Assembly (NCBI RefSeq): GCF_014194695.1
Contig: NZ_JACIAH010000026.1
Location: 1-53,252, forward strand
Length of the DNA stretch: 53,252 nucleotides
Direction of reading: 5' to 3'
From: Rhizobium sp. BK399
GTDB lineage: Bacteria; Pseudomonadota; Alphaproteobacteria; Rhizobiales; Rhizobiaceae
Positions 52,351-53,252 of this stretch are shown here, in pieces. The translations under genes and the position numbers were made by a program. Below the pieces are notes generated by a model, which worked only from the letters and a program-made list of their open reading frames with translations, was not told the DNA's origin and did no database searches. Position 1 is the first letter of the stretch. Every line of letters begins with the position of its first letter.

Positions 52351-52767
52351 ATGCCACTAAGCACTCCTACACAGCCGGCTGGTTCCGACACCGAGGAAGA
52401 GCTCCAGGCGCATCTTGCGGAGCTGGAAGCTCTGGCTATGGCTGACGATGAAGCGACGGCTCAAACAAGCCGCCCGTTTGACGATGTGCAAGCCGATCTT
52501 TATGCTCTTCGACAGGAGATCGAACATCTCCGAGGTCGGCTTCATGTCATTACTGCGCAAGCCGAGACCGTCGTCAAATCTCGTGTAGAGTGGGCGGATG
52601 CCAGTGCTCATGCCCAGCTCGGGCAATATCCGTGGTTAAAGCTCGCGGGAGCAATGGCGGGCACGTTCATCGCAACGAGGCTGATCAGGTCTTTGCCGCT
52701 CGGCCCGCTTTTAACGGCGGCACTTCCGCTGGTCGCGGCCTCCGTACAGGGCAAGATTGAGAAATAG
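52351..52767 (+). CDS. ElaB/DUF883-like membrane-anchored protein
   Basis: Protein of 138 aa with an N-terminal acidic helix (EEELQAHLAELEALAMADDE), a coiled coil (DLYALRQEIEHLRGRLHVITAQAETVV) and a C-terminal hydrophobic segment (LAGAMAGTFIATRLIRSLPLGPLLTAALPLVAA). The plan resembles ElaB/YqjD-type proteins that bind ribosomes and the inner membrane, but the match is weak. The ATG at 52351 begins the conserved part. Confidence 0.55.
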   Translation: MPLSTPTQPAGSDTEEELQAHLAELEALAMADDEATAQTSRPFDDVQADLYALRQEIEHLRGRLHVITAQAETVVKSRVEWADASAHAQLGQYPWLKLAGAMAGTFIATRLIRSLPLGPLLTAALPLVAASVQGKIEK

Positions 52768-52870
52768 TCCCAACGGCCAATCTGCGATTATGGGTCATGA
52801 TCTCTTCGATAGCGCCGCTGAAGCGCACTTTGTTCTCACCCATCATATGAGACCGGTAACTTCTCTGGGG

Positions 52871-53252
52871 TCAGGCGGCGCGCAGGAGGGGTGGCTTGGG
52901 TTTGAATATCGAAGGCACGTTCGGTTCTGGCTGTCGGAACGGTGCCCTCAAGCGATCGCGAAGTTCGCCGTTCAACACGGCCGTCCGCACTGCATGAGCA
53001 TGTGGGCGCCGTGGAGCGACCATCGCATCTGCTGCTTCTTGACCATCCGCTTTCCAACAAGCGAATTTACCGCCGACTCGGCAAGTGTCGTTGCGACGCG
53101 AAGCCCGGCCCGGTAGCGCTTTCCATAGTTGATGATCGCACCGCGGCTGGAACTGATGTAGGTCAGGAGCTGCGAGCCAAGGCTGTGAAGCCGTGCGATC
53201 AAGAATTCACTTTCCCGCTGCGACTGCTTGAGCCTGACCAGGAGTTGCTCCA
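52871..53252 (-). mobile_element. ISKra4-like transposase, C-terminal fragment
   Basis: The minus strand, open at the right edge, encodes the end of a transposase: LLTYISSSRGAIINYGKRYRAG, then TLAESAVNSLVGKRMVKKQQMRWSLHGAHMLMQ. A shift near 52990 moves the tail into another frame (RTAVLNGELRDRLRAPFRQPE, ending PPLLRAA). This matches an ISKra4-like family; the rest lies outside the window. The shift suggests an inactive copy. Confidence 0.75.

Noticed and set aside
1..53252. tRNA, rRNA, CRISPR array or replication origin
   Set aside because: I looked for these and saw no tRNA-like cloverleaf, array repeats or Rep/ori features, but I could not run a dedicated search.

Overview
The window reads as an accessory or plasmid segment of a rhizobium-like alphaproteobacterium (Rhizobium, Sinorhizobium or Mesorhizobium type). 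The signs are moderately high GC, rhizobial IS5, IS110 and ISKra4-like transposase remnants, FixK/FNR-type boxes, EcfG-type (general stress sigma) promoters and an HWE histidine kinase remnant. No rRNA, tRNA, CRISPR array or replication gene was seen. Intact stress genes alternate with decayed genes: LpxL-type acyltransferase, CheB, MscS, EutC, MntP, KefB, HWE kinase and transposases.

Layout. 0-5 kb: an IS5 fragment abutting a DegP/HtrA-like protease cut inside its PDZ domain, an LpxL remnant, and a PepSY / cytochrome b561 / response regulator / histidine kinase operon. 5.7-8 kb: a sulfur module of two YeeE/YedE half-transporters divergent from a peroxiredoxin and an ArsR repressor with the BigR/SqrR cysteine pair. 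8-29 kb: a low-oxygen-type set (OmpR-family regulator, P1B ATPase, three universal stress proteins, Zn alcohol dehydrogenase, SulP, EF-hand protein, cupredoxin, DUF2267, BASS transporter, DUF2254, beta-CASP RNase-like protein). Most of these have a TTGA-N6-TCAA (FNR/FixK-like) palindrome 55-135 bp before the start codon. 29-35 kb: IS5 remnant, NTF2-like/TetR pair with its operator, an ABC membrane domain lacking an ATPase, an EutC remnant, a Phd/PIN toxin-antitoxin pair and an MntP remnant.

35-46 kb is a chaperone and redox stress island: PRC-barrel protein, DsbA-like protein, peroxiredoxin, HdeD, triple-BON protein, three tandem Hsp20 genes, divergent CbpA-CbpM, GrpE-DnaK, a glycine-rich membrane stress protein and a Crp/Fnr regulator. 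A 14-bp palindrome, consensus CTGAC-GGNC-GTCAG, precedes these operons and also the Crp/Fnr gene. It has the 5-4-5 architecture of an FNR box but a different sequence. I propose an autoregulated Crp/Fnr stress regulon with shifted DNA specificity, and consider this the most interesting system in the window.

46-53 kb: an IS110 remnant, then envelope and general-stress genes (glycine-zipper DUF1236, BON, MscS, DUF3008, DUF4174, DUF1328, ElaB/DUF883-like), several with GGAAC-N17/18-GTT promoters typical of alphaproteobacterial EcfG sigma factors, ending in an ISKra4-like transposase fragment. Three layers of stress control (FNR/FixK-like, the new palindrome and EcfG-like) therefore sit side by side.
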